In this document: positions 36,452 through 44,837 of the stretch, one piece after another
Layout: the number at the start of each line of letters is the position of its first letter
Numbering within the stretch: the first letter of the stretch is position 1
Origin: CAZCTC01 sp964501335
GTDB lineage: Bacteria > Chloroflexota > Anaerolineae > B4-G1 > SLSP01
DNA length: 64,000 nucleotides
Direction: 5' to 3'
Assembly (NCBI GenBank): GCA_964501335.1
Contig: CAZCTC010000010.1
Span: 96,760 to 160,759, forward strand
Translations under genes and position numbers: made by a program
The notes under the pieces: generated by a model
Told to the model about the DNA's origin: nothing
Databases searched by the model: none
The model's input: only the letters and a program-made list of their open reading frames with translations

Positions 36452-37894
36452 ATGAAAAGAAAAGAGTGGTTACATTGGGGAGTCTGGTTGCTCACCGCGG
36501 CGGCGCTGCTGGGCTATTGGCTGCTGCCGATTTCGGGCGGGGTGGTGGTCTGGCAGGGTGAATCGGCTCCCTGGCCCTGGCCGTTGATCCAGCTGGAGCC
36601 TTCCATGCCACGGGCCGGGCAGCCGTTGACGATCCGGGTGACCGATGAACATCCCCGGGTGCATGTTGCGTTGACGATCAATGGGGCCGCGCAGCCGGTA
36701 TCCATGTGGGGCAAGGTTGCCGAAGGGCGCTGGGGTTGGACCTGGGAGGTGATCGCGCCGGCGGCTTCGAGTTATGAGGTGGTTTTTTATTCCGATTGTC
36801 ATGAGGGCTGTGTGGAGCGGGGCCGGGCGCAGATTGGGACCGTGGCTACCCCGACCGTTCCGGTGACGCCGACCAAGCTTTGCGTGGTCTTTCCCAATCC
36901 AGAACGGGACTGGCACAATCGCAGCGGGTGGGGTGTCGAAGTGGCTTATGTTAAGCTGGCCGATGATCCCTATTGGGGGCTGGATGGGCTGGCTCAACGG
37001 GTCTATCAGGATCAGGCTGCCGGGTTGCGGGTGTTGGTGCGGGTTGATTATGCCCAGGGGCAGAGTCTGCCCGGTGAAGCGAATTATCTGGAGCTGGATG
37101 ATTATCTGGCTTATATGCGGCGGCTGGCCCGGGATCAACGGTTCCGCGATGGGGTGTATGGTTACATAATCGGGGCGGATCTGAATGTCGGACAGACGGG
37201 GGTGTCGCCGGCCTGGTATGCGCGGCTTTTTAACGGCTATGGCGAGGCGGTTTCGCATTCCGACAATGTGGTGCAGACGGTACGGGCGGAGAATCCGACG
37301 GTGCGGTTGCTGGTGGGGCCGGTGCGTCCCTGGTGTATGGATCGAGACGGCGAGAAGCGGGCTGCGATCAATGTGCCCTGGTTGAATTATATGAATACGC
37401 TGGCGGCGGCGTTGGATGAGGGGGGGCAGGCGAAAGCGGGCGCGGGGATTGCGCTGGCGAGGCCGGACGGCTTTGATATCCAGGCGCCGGGGCATCCGGA
37501 GAGTCCGGAGATGCGAGGGCGCTCCCGTGCGGAGGAGCCGCGGTTGGATCTGGCCCGGGCGGAATGGAAGGGGGCCCAGGCGGGGTTCGGGGTCTATCGG
37601 GACTGGCTGACCATTATCAATTCCTATGAGGGATTGGCCGGGCTGCCGGTCTATATTATTTCGACCAATACCTATGATCGGGAGTCGAATATCCCGCCGG
37701 CGCAGAATTATCCTCAGGGGTGGTTGAGTACGGCGGCGGCGGTGATCGATGGCGAGCCGCAGGTGCAGGCGTTGTGCTGGTTTATGGACGATTTCCCGGA
37801 TACGGAGGAGTGGGATTATTTCAGTCTGACCCGTCATCCGGGGCGGTTGGTGGATGCGGCGGAAGAGTTCGATCGTTTACTGCGCGGGCAGTGA
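36452..37894 (+). CDS. Secreted or membrane-tethered TIM-barrel-like protein
   Basis: Protein of 480 residues of no family I can name. It has an N-terminal helix (LLTAAALLGYWLLPI), an Ig-like beta region (about 45-130: MPRAGQPLTIRVTDEHP), then a region resembling a (beta/alpha)8 glycosidase barrel: LRVLVRVDYAQGQSL, VYGYIIGADLNVG, VRLLVGPVRPW, LPVYIISTNTYD, and ALCWFMDDFPDTEEWDYF. Glu, Asp and Trp at strand ends are suggestive but no catalytic pair can be assigned. No Shine-Dalgarno is seen, and a CATAAT box ends 5 nt before the ATG, so the transcript may be leaderless. The response regulator follows after 18 nt. Confidence 0.6.
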   Translation: MKRKEWLHWGVWLLTAAALLGYWLLPISGGVVVWQGESAPWPWPLIQLEPSMPRAGQPLTIRVTDEHPRVHVALTINGAAQPVSMWGKVAEGRWGWTWEVIAPAASSYEVVFYSDCHEGCVERGRAQIGTVATPTVPVTPTKLCVVFPNPERDWHNRSGWGVEVAYVKLADDPYWGLDGLAQRVYQDQAAGLRVLVRVDYAQGQSLPGEANYLELDDYLAYMRRLARDQRFRDGVYGYIIGADLNVGQTGVSPAWYARLFNGYGEAVSHSDNVVQTVRAENPTVRLLVGPVRPWCMDRDGEKRAAINVPWLNYMNTLAAALDEGGQAKAGAGIALARPDGFDIQAPGHPESPEMRGRSRAEEPRLDLARAEWKGAQAGFGVYRDWLTIINSYEGLAGLPVYIISTNTYDRESNIPPAQNYPQGWLSTAAAVIDGEPQVQALCWFMDDFPDTEEWDYFSLTRHPGRLVDAAEEFDRLLRGQ

Positions 37895-37912
37895 AATTTT
37901 ACGAGGTGAAGG

Positions 37913-38539
37913 ATGCAGGAGAAAATTCGGGTATTGCTGGCAGATGATCATCCGGCACTGCGGATGGGCTTGCGGGTGCTGTTGGATCGCGATGCCCGGA
38001 TCACGGTGGTGGGAGAGGCGGAGAGTGGGGATGAGGCGTTGGCTCAGATCGAGGCGCTGCTGCCGGATGTGGCGGTTCTCGATTGCCAGTTGCCGGGGCT
38101 TGAAGGGGCGGCGGTGGCGGCGGAATTGAAGCGGCGGGGCCTTCCCTCTCGAATTCTGGCTCTGAGTGCCTATGACGACGATCGTTACCTGCAACAGATG
38201 TGGGAGGCGGGGGCGGTCGGTTATTTGCTTAAAAACGAGGCGCCGGGGGAGATTGTGGCGGCGGTTGTGGCTACCATGCAGGGCAAGGTGCTCTGGTCGA
38301 CGGAGCAGCTGGCGCGGGCCCGGCGTTGGAACGACGATGTGGGGCGGCTGCGACGCAGTCTGACCGATCGGGAGACCGAGGTGTTGCAGCGGATGGCGGA
38401 GGGGTTGAGCAACAAAGAGATTGCGACGGCGCTTTCGGTGACGGAACGGACGGTGGAATTCCATGTGGGGAATGTGCTGCGCAAATTGGGGGTGATTTCT
38501 CGGGTCGAGGCGGCTATCTGGGCCCGGGAACATTTGTAA
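37913..38539 (+). CDS. NarL/FixJ-type response regulator
   Basis: Transcription factor of 208 residues. Receiver domain 1-125: acidic pair in LLADDHPA, phosphorylated Asp in VAVLDCQLPG (about residue 58), conserved Lys in YLLKNEAPGE. Linker, then a LuxR/GerE HTH (about 143-205: LTDRETEVLQRMAEGLSNKEIA, TERTVEFHVGNVLRKL). It is the only response regulator in the window, which holds five histidine kinases. Two of those (starting 47554 and 49581) have the HisKA_3 type that usually pairs with NarL proteins. Followed by a strong terminator. Confidence 0.94.
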   Translation: MQEKIRVLLADDHPALRMGLRVLLDRDARITVVGEAESGDEALAQIEALLPDVAVLDCQLPGLEGAAVAAELKRRGLPSRILALSAYDDDRYLQQMWEAGAVGYLLKNEAPGEIVAAVVATMQGKVLWSTEQLARARRWNDDVGRLRRSLTDRETEVLQRMAEGLSNKEIATALSVTERTVEFHVGNVLRKLGVISRVEAAIWAREHL

Positions 38540-38555
38540 TTTTGTTTCTTTTTTC

Positions 38556-38602
38556 GCCTTGGGGCGCGCGGTCTACGACTGCGCGCCCCAAGGCTATTTT
38601 AT
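38556..38602 (+). terminator. Terminator after the response regulator
   Basis: An 18-bp stem (GCCTTGGGGCGCGCGGTC with GACTGCGCGCCCCAAGGC, one wobble) and loop TACG, followed by TATTTTAT. It resembles the R1 hairpins in stem style but with a different loop. Confidence 0.82.
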
Positions 38603-38690
38603 AGCCCTCGGTGAAGCTGGGGATTTCCACAGTAGATGGGCGGGCGGTGATTTGCTAGAATGAGCCCATCAAGTTTAAGGAGGTTGGGTA

Positions 38691-39626
38691 ATGTCTCAGA
38701 CCAACAATCAGGCAGGTGGAACTCCCCCTGTGGTGTTGCCTCCCGTTGCTACTTCGGGGGGAGCGGGATGGCGACAGCTTGAACGTCTCTACAAGTTGGC
38801 CGTCGTTATTTTGGCGGGGTTTATCGTCATGGGGGTTCTTTTTTTTATTGCCCGGTCGGCTATCTACAAAGTCCATGCTTATGAACGAGGGCTGCATTTG
38901 CGCGGCGGGCGGTTTATGAGTGTGGATGATCCGGGCTGGCATATGCAGATCCCGCTGGTGGATACGGTGGTGATCGTAAAGGTCAATGAGCGGTTGGGCT
39001 ATGTCGAACGGATCGCGGCGATGACGTCGGACGATGTAACGATGAATGTCTCGTTGCAATACACCTATCGCGTCACCGATCCTCAACGGTTTGCACTGGA
39101 AGTGGACGATCCGGAGCGGATTGTTTTTGAGTTTGTGCAGGGCAAGCTGCGGGATGTGGTCAATACCAAGCCGATGACTGAGGTGATGCACAGTCGGGCG
39201 GCGATGAATCAAGAGGTTATGGCTTCCCTGCTGGAAAAAGAGGAGCAGTATGGGGTGAAGTTTATCACCGTACAGATTCAGAGTGCCTCGCCGCCGGATG
39301 AGGTTGTTGCGGCGATCAAGGATCGGATGGTCGCGGTGCAACGTCAGGAGCAGGCGCAGGCTGAGGCGGCGCAACGGCGGACGCTGGCGGATGCCGATTT
39401 CTATGCGGCGCAGAAGAAGGCGGAAGGTGAAGCCTATCAGATTACCCGGCTGGCGGAGGCGCAGCAGAAAGCGGTCCATACGTTGTTGCAGGAACTGGCG
39501 GCGCAGGGGACGCTGGGGGAGAAATATATCCAGGTGTTGCTGGCGCAGGAATTGAAAGAGAACAGCAAGTGGGTTTTGACTGGTGAGAGTACGCCGTGGG
39601 TGGATTTGGGAACGTCCAAGCCCTAG
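38691..39626 (+). CDS. SPFH/band 7 membrane protein
   Basis: Prohibitin/HflK-like protein of 311 residues with one N-terminal helix (LAVVILAGFIVMGVLFFIARSA) and an SPFH domain (about 60-230: FMSVDDPGWHMQIPLVDTVVIVKVNERLGYV), then a charged Ala/Glu/Gln-rich coiled coil (QRQEQAQAEAAQRRT). Such proteins scaffold membrane microdomains and proteases. RBS AAGGAGG precedes the ATG, and TAGAAT at 38656-38661 may be the -10. A 16-bp hairpin separates it from the LecA-like gene. Confidence 0.9.
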   Translation: MSQTNNQAGGTPPVVLPPVATSGGAGWRQLERLYKLAVVILAGFIVMGVLFFIARSAIYKVHAYERGLHLRGGRFMSVDDPGWHMQIPLVDTVVIVKVNERLGYVERIAAMTSDDVTMNVSLQYTYRVTDPQRFALEVDDPERIVFEFVQGKLRDVVNTKPMTEVMHSRAAMNQEVMASLLEKEEQYGVKFITVQIQSASPPDEVVAAIKDRMVAVQRQEQAQAEAAQRRTLADADFYAAQKKAEGEAYQITRLAEAQQKAVHTLLQELAAQGTLGEKYIQVLLAQELKENSKWVLTGESTPWVDLGTSKP

Positions 39627-39627
39627 G

Positions 39628-39710
39628 GCTGGAAGGGCGGAAGATTGGAGGATTGGAAGAATGGAAGTACAACGTGATTTTCGCCGGCCTTCTGAGGCCG
39701 GCGAAAATCA
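39628..39710 (+). repeat. Degenerate GGAAGATTGG repeat and TCTG-loop hairpin
   Basis: 39630-39668 holds degenerate tandem GGAAGATTGG-like units. At 39675-39690 and 39695-39710 a perfect 16-bp stem (TGATTTTCGCCGGCCT) closes on loop TCTG. The hairpin matches R1 hairpins but lacks most R1 flanks. It can act as a terminator for the SPFH gene. Confidence 0.75.
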
Positions 39711-39743
39711 AATAAAAAGATTTCTTCTCGGGAGGATAAAGTC

Positions 39744-40226
39744 ATGAGAAGATCATGGTGGCTTGTGTTGGGTGGCGTGGTGGTTTTGTTGGGGTATGCC
39801 GCAGTGCTGTCGGGGACAACGATTTTTCCGATGATGCAGGAAGATCTCACCACTCCACGTGTCTATGCCTATCGGGACTGGCAGAGCCAGGGGATTCTGT
39901 TGCAGAAAGGCGATTGGGTGCAGGTGCGGGCTCAGGGGCGCTGGCTCTATACCCCGAAGGAGTATAACGGGCCGGAAGGCCATCGGCGTTATCTGGCTCC
40001 GGATTTCTATCCGCTGCCGGGGGTGGCGGGAGGAGCGTTGATCGGGCGGATCGGGGAAGAGGGAACACCCTTTTATGTGGGGCGGTATGTCAATTTCCGG
40101 GTCGATCAAGAGGGCATGTTCTATTTGCGGATCGATGACGATATTTTGAGCGATAACGACGGCTATGTGACGGTGGTGGTGACCGTCACGCCGGCGGAAG
40201 AAACAACGAAAGGAGAAGATCAATGA
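39744..40226 (+). CDS. LecA/PA-IL lectin-like secreted protein
   Basis: Protein of 160 residues with an N-terminal membrane anchor (WWLVLGGVVVLLGYAAVL) and a beta-sandwich resembling the PA-IL galactose-binding lectin: ILLQKGDWVQVRAQGRWLYTP, then NGPEG, GGALIGRIGEEGTPFYVG, and LRIDDDILSDNDGYVTV, where acidic and Asn residues could bind calcium. The similarity was seen by eye, and sugar binding is inferred. RBS GGGAGG precedes the ATG. It overlaps the next gene by ATGA. Confidence 0.68.
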   Translation: MRRSWWLVLGGVVVLLGYAAVLSGTTIFPMMQEDLTTPRVYAYRDWQSQGILLQKGDWVQVRAQGRWLYTPKEYNGPEGHRRYLAPDFYPLPGVAGGALIGRIGEEGTPFYVGRYVNFRVDQEGMFYLRIDDDILSDNDGYVTVVVTVTPAEETTKGEDQ

Positions 40227-40798
40227 AAGCTTTCCAGGAATTTGGGCTGCAATGGATTCGGGCGATGACCTATCCATTGGTTCTGGGGGGGCTTTTTATG
40301 GGGTGGTACATGGGGTATTACTGGATGTTGTTTGTGACGGAAGGTCTGGGGGTGCCCTGGGATACGTCGGTTGTGCTGCCTCCGGTGGGATACTGGCAGC
40401 GTACTTTGAATGATTTCTTTTCGGCCGGTGTGGGAGCCTATCTGCCGGCTGTGATTTTCCTGGCCGTGAATATCTTTCTCTTTGTCCGTGCCGTGATCCA
40501 TACGAAGAATTTGCGAATGTCGGCGCTTGTTTTTGGGGTGGTCAATTTGATCGCGGTCGTTGTCTGGGTGGTAATTGCGAGCCCGATCCGAGATTCTATG
40601 GTGATTCCTGCCCATCTTACGGTGGATGATTGGGCTTACTGGGGGGATTTTAGAAGGGAGTGGCCGTTGCTGGGGCTCACTTTTGGGATTTTGGTGAGTC
40701 TTTTTTCCTTTTTGGTTTATTGGGGCCGGCGTCAGGGTGGAGGTGGCGGTTCGGTTGTCGGCATTCCTCATACGTCGCAGCCCGTTCTTTACTCATAA
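40223..40798 (+). CDS. Four-helix membrane protein, unknown
   Basis: Membrane protein of 191 residues with four hydrophobic segments (YPLVLGGLFMGWYMGYYWMLF; YLPAVIFLAVNIFLFVRAV; SALVFGVVNLIAVVVWVVIA; LLGLTFGILVSLFSFLVYW). I do not recognise the family. It is coupled by an ATGA overlap to the LecA-like gene and preceded by RBS AAAGGAGAAG. The tail is Gly-rich. It may anchor or export the lectin-like partner, which is inference from position only. Confidence 0.7.
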   Translation: MKAFQEFGLQWIRAMTYPLVLGGLFMGWYMGYYWMLFVTEGLGVPWDTSVVLPPVGYWQRTLNDFFSAGVGAYLPAVIFLAVNIFLFVRAVIHTKNLRMSALVFGVVNLIAVVVWVVIASPIRDSMVIPAHLTVDDWAYWGDFRREWPLLGLTFGILVSLFSFLVYWGRRQGGGGGSVVGIPHTSQPVLYS

Positions 40799-40852
40799 AG
40801 ACGGAGGGATTTTCCGATTGGTGGTGGATCTTTTCCGTGACAGAAGCTCATG

Positions 40853-41091
40853 CAGGGCGCTGCCCCCATATCAGGCAACTTAAGGCGATTCATCAGTAGA
40901 TCCCAGCTTTGGGACATCCCGCAAAGAGTATTTTCCCTGTAAGGTGCGACGCGCGGGAGGGGGGAGAGAGTTTTTTTATTCATTTTTTCGCGCGCCGTCT
41001 GCGGCGCGCGAAAAAATGGGCTTTCTTTCCCTTTTTCCGGGCGATTGCTGTTGCAAATGGTTTAAGTTGCCTGATATGGCGCTGTCCCCTG
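40853..41091. mobile_element. 239-bp MITE-like element with CAGGG-ended inverted repeats
   Basis: The left end (40853-40883) and the reverse complement of the right end (41062-41091) both begin CAGGG and share ATATCAGGCAACTTAA exactly. There is no ORF for a transposase, so it would be non-autonomous. The ends look like those of ISAs1-type elements as I recall them. No target-site duplication is apparent. An R1 copy (minus orientation, 5' variant B) occupies 40918-41044, with hairpin arms CATTTTTTCGCGCGCCG around loop TCTG. Confidence 0.6.
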
Positions 41092-41178
41092 TTTTGTTGT
41101 TAAGCAGCGACGCGATTCGATAGGAAGCGTTGCATGGGATCGCTGCGAGCGATGCGGGAGGGAGAGGGGGGAAGCGTA

Positions 41179-41313
41179 TGTCGCCAGGGCGGCTCTGGAA
41201 AAGCCTATGTTTTTGCGCGCATTCTGATGCGCGCAAAAACATAAACAAAAAAATTCTCTCTCCCGGTCCAGCGCGTCGTATCTGGCCGGGAAAAGATCAT
41301 TTGCGGGACGCTA
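41179..41313 (+). repeat. R1 repeat, fullest copy (5' variant A)
   Basis: Contains all parts: GTCGCCAGGGCGGCTCTGGAA; a perfect 16-bp hairpin (41207-41222/41227-41242, stem ATGTTTTTGCGCGCAT, loop TCTG); AAACAAAAAAA; CTCTCTCCCGG; core CCAGCGCGTCGTATCTGGCC; and end TTTGCGGGACGCTAAAA, which runs into R2. Confidence 0.78.
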
Positions 41314-41432
41314 AAAGAGATTTCACCACAGAGGCGCAGAGAGCACGGAGAAGAAGAGAGGAGATTTTTCTTTAAATTCTTCTCTGTGTTTCCGTGGTGA
41401 GTCTTTTCTGGGCCTATTTTCAGGACAGAAGG
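41310..41432 (+). repeat. R2 imperfect palindromic repeat, copy 2
   Basis: Matches 34906-35036: AAAAGAGATTTCACC at the start, GAGGAGATTTTTCTTTAAATTC near the middle and CTATTTTCAGGACAGA at the end. Its outer parts are complementary (TTCACCACAGAG with CTCTGTG...CCGTGGTGA). Confidence 0.8.
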
Positions 41433-41480
41433 CCATGCAGTGGCGGCACCCCGAAAAAAGGTGAAATACCCCGAGGTTTT

Positions 41481-41508
41481 TTTGCATCCTCTGGATTTGG
41501 ATTATACT
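41481..41508 (+). promoter_or_regulatory. Promoter for the S9 peptidase
   Basis: TATACT at 41503-41508 with TTTGCA at 41481-41486 (16-nt spacer), giving a leader of about 50 nt to ATG 41567. Confidence 0.4.
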
Positions 41509-41566
41509 TAAGCTGTTTCCTCTCTGATTGATGTTCCATATTTCATTTTGCCTAAGGAGATGCAGG

Positions 41567-43477
41567 ATGGCTCGTCATTTCAAGATTGAATCGCTGCTTT
41601 CTGCCCGGCTTTTTCTGAGTCCTCAACTGGTTGATAATCGGATTTATTTTATGAGTAACCTTTCGGGCCGTATCGGCCTTTATGCAATGGACAAAGGGGG
41701 GAGTGTGCCGGAACCTTTGTTACCTCTGGATATTGCCTTGCAAAACCCCGTTTTAGTCCATGAAAGCGATTTTTTCTTCGTTTTTCCTAAGCTTGGGAAG
41801 ATCATGGTGATGATCGATAAGGACGGCGATGAGAATTATCAGCCCTGTTGGATTCCGCTGTTGGGTGGGATTCCGGAGCCGGTGTTTGGAGACCGGTTTG
41901 TCGGTCAACAGGTTTTTGTGACGGAGGCAGATCTCGAGCATAATCGCGTTATGTTGCTGGTGGACCATCGGACCGCGCCCATTTATGAGAGTTTTGTGGC
42001 CGATCTGGAAAAAGGGACATTGGTCAGTTTGGGGGCCAGCCCGTACGGCAATGCCTGCCTTGCCGCCGACAAGGATTACCGGCAGTTTATCCTGGCGGAC
42101 GGTTATATGGGGGGAGATAATGTCCTTTATTATCGCGGGGTGGAAGATACGGAGCGCCGGTTGATTTACGGTATGCCGTTGGAGGAACGCTCTGCGGGCG
42201 TTGAGGTGGTCCGTACTGCTTTTAAAGCCGGGCATCTGCTCGAGGATGGCAGCGGCGTTTTGGTGATTACCAGCCGGTTCGACGATCAACTCAGCCTGGG
42301 ATATCTACCCATGGATCGGACCCAGACGGTAGAGCCGGTGAAAGTGATGGGAACGGTCCATCGCGGCAGCGGCGAGATGGATAACCTGATCTATCTGGAG
42401 GGGCTGCGCTATCTGGTGATTTTCAATATCGACGGTTGTTCTTACGCCTACGAAGGGGCTTTTGATCCAGCCGCGCTTGTTTTCCATGTGGATCGGGTCA
42501 TTTGCGGGGTGGGCGAATTGCACGACGGCGTTTTGCAACATGTGAGCTATGAGAAGGCCAGCGGCGCTTATGCGCTGGCTTTCTGTTCGGCTACGATGCC
42601 GGTGCAGCTCTATATTTTGGAGCGGGATGGGACGCTGGCGGTCCAGACGCGTGAGCGGATGGTGGGAATTCCGATGGATTTGCTGGCGCCCGGCGAGGAT
42701 GCTTCGTTTATCAGCCACGATGGGCTGCGGATTTCGGCTCGACTCTATCTGCCGGCACCGATTTTGGGCTTTGAGGGGCGGCGGCCGGTGGTCTTTTACG
42801 TTCATGGAGGGCCGCAGGGGCAGGAGCGCCCGGATTCCACCTGGTTCTCGATGCCGTTGATTCAGTTCCTGACGCTGCGGGGTTTTGCCGTTTTTGTGCC
42901 CAATGTCCGCGGTAGCTCCGGGTATGGGCTGAATTATATGCGGCAGGTGGATCGCGATTGGGGGGGGAAAGATCGGTTGGACCATGTGGCGGCCTGGCAT
43001 CACTTGCATGAGGATCCCCGGCTGGATCTGGAGCGGGCGGCGATTGTGGGCCGATCTTACGGCGGCTATATGACGTTGACCCAGGTCGGGCGACATCCGG
43101 AATTGTGGAAAGCCGGTTGTGATATGTTTGGGCCTTATAATCTGGCGACCTTTATCGAAAGGTTGCCGGAAACCTGGAAGACGCATTTCTATCTTACGGT
43201 AGGAAACCCGGAGACCGAGGCGGCGGAGCTGGAGAAGCGTTCTCCGAGCAGCTATCTGGATCAACTGGCCTGTCCGTTGCTGGTGATTCAGGGAGCGAAC
43301 GATCCGCGGGTGCGCCTGGCCGAGTCTGAGGATCTGGTCAAGCGGTTGCAGGCTCAGGGCAAGCAGGTGGAGCTGCTGATTTTTGAGAATGAGGGCCACG
43401 ATGTGATCAAGTTTGAAAACAAAGTGCGCTGTTATAACGCCATTGTCGATTTCTTCGCCCGGATTTTGCAACCTTAG
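41567..43477 (+). CDS. S9-family (prolyl oligopeptidase/acylaminoacyl) peptidase
   Basis: Serine peptidase of 636 residues with an N-terminal beta-propeller (about 1-370) and a C-terminal alpha/beta hydrolase domain. Catalytic triad: Ser in GRSYGGYM (about residue 495), Asp in GANDPRVRLAES (about 577), His in NEGHD (about 611). HGGPQGQERP supplies the oxyanion loop. There is no signal peptide, so it is cytosolic. ATG 41567 has a good RBS (TAAGGAGA); the in-frame ATG at 41528 lacks one. The DUF58 gene follows after 17 nt. Confidence 0.92.
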   Translation: MARHFKIESLLSARLFLSPQLVDNRIYFMSNLSGRIGLYAMDKGGSVPEPLLPLDIALQNPVLVHESDFFFVFPKLGKIMVMIDKDGDENYQPCWIPLLGGIPEPVFGDRFVGQQVFVTEADLEHNRVMLLVDHRTAPIYESFVADLEKGTLVSLGASPYGNACLAADKDYRQFILADGYMGGDNVLYYRGVEDTERRLIYGMPLEERSAGVEVVRTAFKAGHLLEDGSGVLVITSRFDDQLSLGYLPMDRTQTVEPVKVMGTVHRGSGEMDNLIYLEGLRYLVIFNIDGCSYAYEGAFDPAALVFHVDRVICGVGELHDGVLQHVSYEKASGAYALAFCSATMPVQLYILERDGTLAVQTRERMVGIPMDLLAPGEDASFISHDGLRISARLYLPAPILGFEGRRPVVFYVHGGPQGQERPDSTWFSMPLIQFLTLRGFAVFVPNVRGSSGYGLNYMRQVDRDWGGKDRLDHVAAWHHLHEDPRLDLERAAIVGRSYGGYMTLTQVGRHPELWKAGCDMFGPYNLATFIERLPETWKTHFYLTVGNPETEAAELEKRSPSSYLDQLACPLLVIQGANDPRVRLAESEDLVKRLQAQGKQVELLIFENEGHDVIKFENKVRCYNAIVDFFARILQP

Positions 43478-43494
43478 CGTAGGGATCGATTGGG

Positions 43495-44835
43495 ATGAGG
43501 CGAAGTACCGCTGGAATCGATTTGGAGTTTGACGTTCCCAGGATTTTTGCCATGTTGCGGCGCCGGCGAAAAGAACGTCCTGTCCGGCGCCGCGCCTGTC
43601 TGGAACTGGAACGAAATGTCGGCGGTCCGCTCTGGCAACTGGTGGTGCTGGGGTTGATCACCAGTGCTTTGTTAAAGGAGCCCTTTTTCTTAGGGCTCAC
43701 TTTTTGTATGGCGGCTTTTTTGGGGGTTGCCTGGCTGTGGGACCATTTCAGCCTGACGGGGGTGCGTTATCGGCGTAAATTTAGTGAGGTGCGCGCTTTT
43801 CAGGGGGAAACGGTTATCTTGACTCTGGAAGTGGGCAATCAAAAGTGGTTGCCGGTGAGCTGGCTGGAGGTGGGCGACATTTTCCCCGGAGAACTGCCGG
43901 TGGCCGGCGAACGGGTGATCATCTCTTCATCGACCAATCAGGTCGAATTCACCACGTTCTGGCATCCGGCCGCTTATCAGAGTTTGACCCGGGTGATGGA
44001 AGTGCCCTGTATGCAGCGGGGGTATCATTTTTACGGGCCGGCAACGGTCCGTACCGGCGACGGCTTCGGCTTTTTCAGTCGGAAGTTGACTTTGCCGGAG
44101 CGGGATTTGCTGATCGTCTATCCCCGGCTCTATTCGGCGACGGAACTCGATCTGCCTTCGAAGAATCCGTTTGGGGAGCGGCGGACGCTGTTCAAACTTT
44201 TTGAGGACCCGTTGCGTCCGGCGGGCATTCGCGACTGGCAGTTCGGCGATGGGATGCGGCGGGTGCACTGGAAGGCGACCGCGCGTTACGAGCGGTTGCT
44301 CAGCCGGATTTACGAGCCGAGCGAGGAGCCGCAGGTGATGATTTTGTTGAATGTCTCCACGTTGCCGCGTTATTGGGAGGGGATTGTTCGAGAGTTGTTC
44401 GAGCGCACGGTCAGTGTGGCGGGCAGTCTGGCCGCGTTGGCCATCGAGGAGCGGTTGTCGGTCGGGCTGGCGGCCAATGCTTACTGGCCGGGGAGCGATC
44501 AGCGATTGGAGCTCTTCCCGGGGCGGCGGCAGGAGCAGTTGTTGCATATTTTGGAGTTGCTGGCGGCCGTGACGCCTTATGCCAGTGAATCTTTTGAATC
44601 TGTGTTGTTGCAGGTGGCTCCCCGATTGCCCTGGGGAGCCACTTTGCTGGTCGTTTCGGCGGTTGCGACCCCCGAATTGTGGGAAACGCTGGTCGATCTG
44701 GATCGAGCCGGGCGACAGGTCACGCTCTTCACCCTGGTTGAGACGCCGCCCGAATTCCCGCCGATCGGCATTCCGGTTTATCATCTACCGCAGTTGATCG
44801 ACGATCTGGTTATTCCTCAAAAGGTAGCGGAGTAG
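43495..44835 (+). CDS. DUF58 protein
   Basis: Protein of 446 residues with two membrane helices near residues 45-85 and the DUF58 signature near 240-265 (GIRDWQFGDGMRRVHWKATAR), followed by a VWA-like region (QVMILLNVSTLP). DUF58 proteins pair with MoxR ATPases and DUF4129 or transglutaminase-type membrane proteins, and all three are found here. The stop codon is 2 nt before the DUF4129 start. The cellular role is not settled for the family; envelope assembly or maturation of metal-dependent enzymes are the usual proposals. Confidence 0.9.
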   Translation: MRRSTAGIDLEFDVPRIFAMLRRRRKERPVRRRACLELERNVGGPLWQLVVLGLITSALLKEPFFLGLTFCMAAFLGVAWLWDHFSLTGVRYRRKFSEVRAFQGETVILTLEVGNQKWLPVSWLEVGDIFPGELPVAGERVIISSSTNQVEFTTFWHPAAYQSLTRVMEVPCMQRGYHFYGPATVRTGDGFGFFSRKLTLPERDLLIVYPRLYSATELDLPSKNPFGERRTLFKLFEDPLRPAGIRDWQFGDGMRRVHWKATARYERLLSRIYEPSEEPQVMILLNVSTLPRYWEGIVRELFERTVSVAGSLAALAIEERLSVGLAANAYWPGSDQRLELFPGRRQEQLLHILELLAAVTPYASESFESVLLQVAPRLPWGATLLVVSAVATPELWETLVDLDRAGRQVTLFTLVETPPEFPPIGIPVYHLPQLIDDLVIPQKVAE

Positions 44836-44837
44836 GT

